From: a virus
DNA: 64,000 nucleotides
IMG/VR virus record: IMGVR_UViG_3300009103_000001
Span: 124,001-188,000 of that record
Direction: 5' to 3' (one strand)
The notes under the pieces were generated by a model. The model did no database searches. It had not been told where the DNA came from and saw only the letters and a list, made by a program, of their open reading frames with translations. The number at the start of each line of letters is the position of its first letter. The stretch's first letter is position 1. This document shows positions 62,627 to 64,000 of the stretch, one piece after another. The position numbers and the translations under genes are program-made.

Positions 62627-64000
62627 ATTAAGTTACATATTAGAAGAGGTTATACTAGAATCTCGTAGAAAGGATGTTATTGAAAAACATAGAAAAATTT
62701 TAGATGGAGGTTTTGGTGATACTTTTGGTGAAAATCCGACACATTTAGACGGTAAATGGGTAGATTCTTTTGATGATGTCGTGATTTGGGTGGAAAAGGA
62801 GTTATCGCACCCAAAATACTTAGATTTTGTTTTAGGTGGGTTATGTTGTGGCGGATATGGTGCAGAACCAGATTATATGGTTGACTTAGTTAATGACTTT
62901 CATGAATTATCAGAAAGAAATTACATAGAAAATAAGGATATATACTCCAAGGAATATCAATCATCACCTAGTTCTAATTACACAGATTTTAATAGATTAG
63001 AAGAAGTTATAGAAAACGCCAAAATAAATTTAGAAAAAAAAGAAACAGAAAAAAGAGTTAAAAAAGATAAAGTAGTAATATATGAAGATGATAGGTGGCG
63101 TGTTATAGTACCTAAAACACATGAAGCTTCTTGTCATTATGGGGCTGGAACAAAATGGTGTACAACTAGTAAAGACGAGGTTGGTCATTTTACTAATTAT
63201 ACTGATATAGGTATATTATATTATATATTAGATAAAACAAAAACATCTGACGTAGATGATGTTATGTATAAAATAGCCTTATTTTTAAGGTATCGTGTAA
63301 CAAAAGAAGATTTTGGTGATGTTTATACAGCTATACCATTTAATAGGGCGGCAGAAATGTTTGATTCACAAGATAGAGAGGTTAATTTTGAACACGTATT
63401 ACCACTTTTACCAGCTGAGTTAGAAAATAGTGTAATAGCATATTATTATAAGATAATAAAAGAAAATAATAATAGATTTGAACATAACACCAAAAAAATG
63501 TTTGTAGATAATAATTATCTAAATATTTTTATTGATAAATTTAATACAAAAACACTAAATGATGACTTTTTTAGTGGTATGGGTACTTTAGATTGGGACG
63601 TAAAAAATACTCATGGTTTAGTTTTCTTTAATTTTGGTGACGCGACATATTATTTATATTTTTTACCCACAACCAAAAATAGTGAAAATTCATATTTATA
63701 TGATTTGTATGTTCGCAAACACGGTAGTGAGGCTAATATTCGAATTGATAAAGAATTTTTACCAGAAAGACAAATATCTAAAAAACTTAAGTTAGGACAA
63801 GATGAAAAATCTATTGTAAATGATATGATGGATTATTCTGTGTATGAGGTTTTAGCGGCAATAAAAAGACACTATTTTAATAAAAAAATTGAATCTGGTG
63901 ATTCTAAAACATATATTGAAAAGGATAATACTATATATTGGAAACCTTTAAATAGTGCCTCTTCTTATAAATTTAAATATCCACCTAAAGAGGGTTCATT
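62619..64000 (+). CDS. Large protein with leader and EASCxYGxGTKWC domain, truncated by the window edge
   Basis: The reading frame is open to the window end (at least 460 residues). From the ATG at 62619, preceded by an in-frame ATG at 62604, it begins MGKLSYILEEVILESRRKD, a leader. The middle has RWRVIVPKTHEASCHYGAG and TKWCTTSKDE, with paired cysteines and histidine that are conserved in a phage domain I recall but cannot name. It could be a metal-dependent enzyme. Function unknown. Confidence 0.6.
   Translation, partial: MGKLSYILEEVILESRRKDVIEKHRKILDGGFGDTFGENPTHLDGKWVDSFDDVVIWVEKELSHPKYLDFVLGGLCCGGYGAEPDYMVDLVNDFHELSERNYIENKDIYSKEYQSSPSSNYTDFNRLEEVIENAKINLEKKETEKRVKKDKVVIYEDDRWRVIVPKTHEASCHYGAGTKWCTTSKDEVGHFTNYTDIGILYYILDKTKTSDVDDVMYKIALFLRYRVTKEDFGDVYTAIPFNRAAEMFDSQDREVNFEHVLPLLPAELENSVIAYYYKIIKENNNRFEHNTKKMFVDNNYLNIFIDKFNTKTLNDDFFSGMGTLDWDVKNTHGLVFFNFGDATYYLYFLPTTKNSENSYLYDLYVRKHGSEANIRIDKEFLPERQISKKLKLGQDEKSIVNDMMDYSVYEVLAAIKRHYFNKKIESGDSKTYIEKDNTIYWKPLNSASSYKFKYPPKEGS

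Noticed and set aside
1-64000. tRNA genes and host-type attachment sites
   Set aside because: I saw no cloverleaf with a plausible T-loop GTTCGA core outside coding sequence and no direct repeats next to an integrase.

Overview
The window is a stretch of a large, AT-rich (about 30% G+C by eye) tailed-phage genome, a contractile-tailed myovirus. The phage call rests on a long tail-sheath protein, a cluster of huge fibre/adhesin genes, a family-B DNA polymerase, PhoH, dUTPase, a Snf2 helicase and DUF3310. A Bacteroidota host, probably in Flavobacteriia, is suggested by a small secreted protein at 29838-30257 that ends in a type-B T9SS (gliding-motility) sorting domain, by AT-rich leaders without Shine-Dalgarno sequences, and by a TAnnTTTG-like box upstream of one gene. 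I saw no tRNA, rRNA, CRISPR array, integrase or transposase. No gene-free stretch exceeds about 180 bases.

Layout. (1) 1-25.2 kb, minus strand, tightly packed with many ATGA/TAATG overlaps: the start of a putative late sigma factor, two glycosyltransferases, PhoH, then a glycan island of about 15 kb, then nucleotide-metabolism and small virion-like genes. The island holds Gmd, a ColD-type dehydratase, a ColC/Fcl-type epimerase-reductase, a GalE-like epimerase, GT2, GT4, GT10, GT11, NodZ-like and DUF616-like transferases, two sulfotransferases, three methyltransferases, an asparagine synthetase and a cupin. Next come an HslV/proteasome-like Ntn hydrolase, dUTPase, a DEDDy exonuclease and another GT4. 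(2) 25.2-32.7 kb: PolB and a DHH phosphoesterase (minus), then short alternating genes (T9SS-CTD protein, DUF3310, receiver-like domain) and a Snf2 helicase. (3) 32.8-54.4 kb, plus strand: two connector-like proteins and about 20 kb of fibre/adhesin genes, including 13 LamG-like modules in four neighbouring genes linked by seven near-identical 65-nt segments. (4) 54.4-64 kb: SET-domain protein, methyltransferase and patatin phospholipase; a divergent small RHH-like gene and the tail-sheath gene separated by a 30-bp perfect palindrome; then low-complexity virion-like proteins, a HAD phosphatase and a large protein running off the end.

How it may fit together. Gmd, ColD and ColC homologues in consecutive overlapping genes would make GDP-L-colitose (3-deoxy-L-fucose). 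Three transferases from fucosyltransferase-type families sit in the same array and are natural users of such a donor. The target could be the host envelope or the virion; the sequence does not say which.

The strongest candidates for undescribed biology are: the cargo-free T9SS sorting-domain protein (possible decoy for the host secretion/gliding machinery); the proteasome-fold protein whose Ser2, Asp18 and Lys34 match Thr1/Asp17/Lys33 after Met removal; a recurrent short N-terminal leader ending in (I/L/V)xE on seven otherwise unrelated proteins, resembling a capsid-targeting signal; the RHH/palindrome/sheath control locus; and the LamG cassette array, whose repeated linkers look like recombination points. 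All functions are read from sequence motifs; no database search was run.
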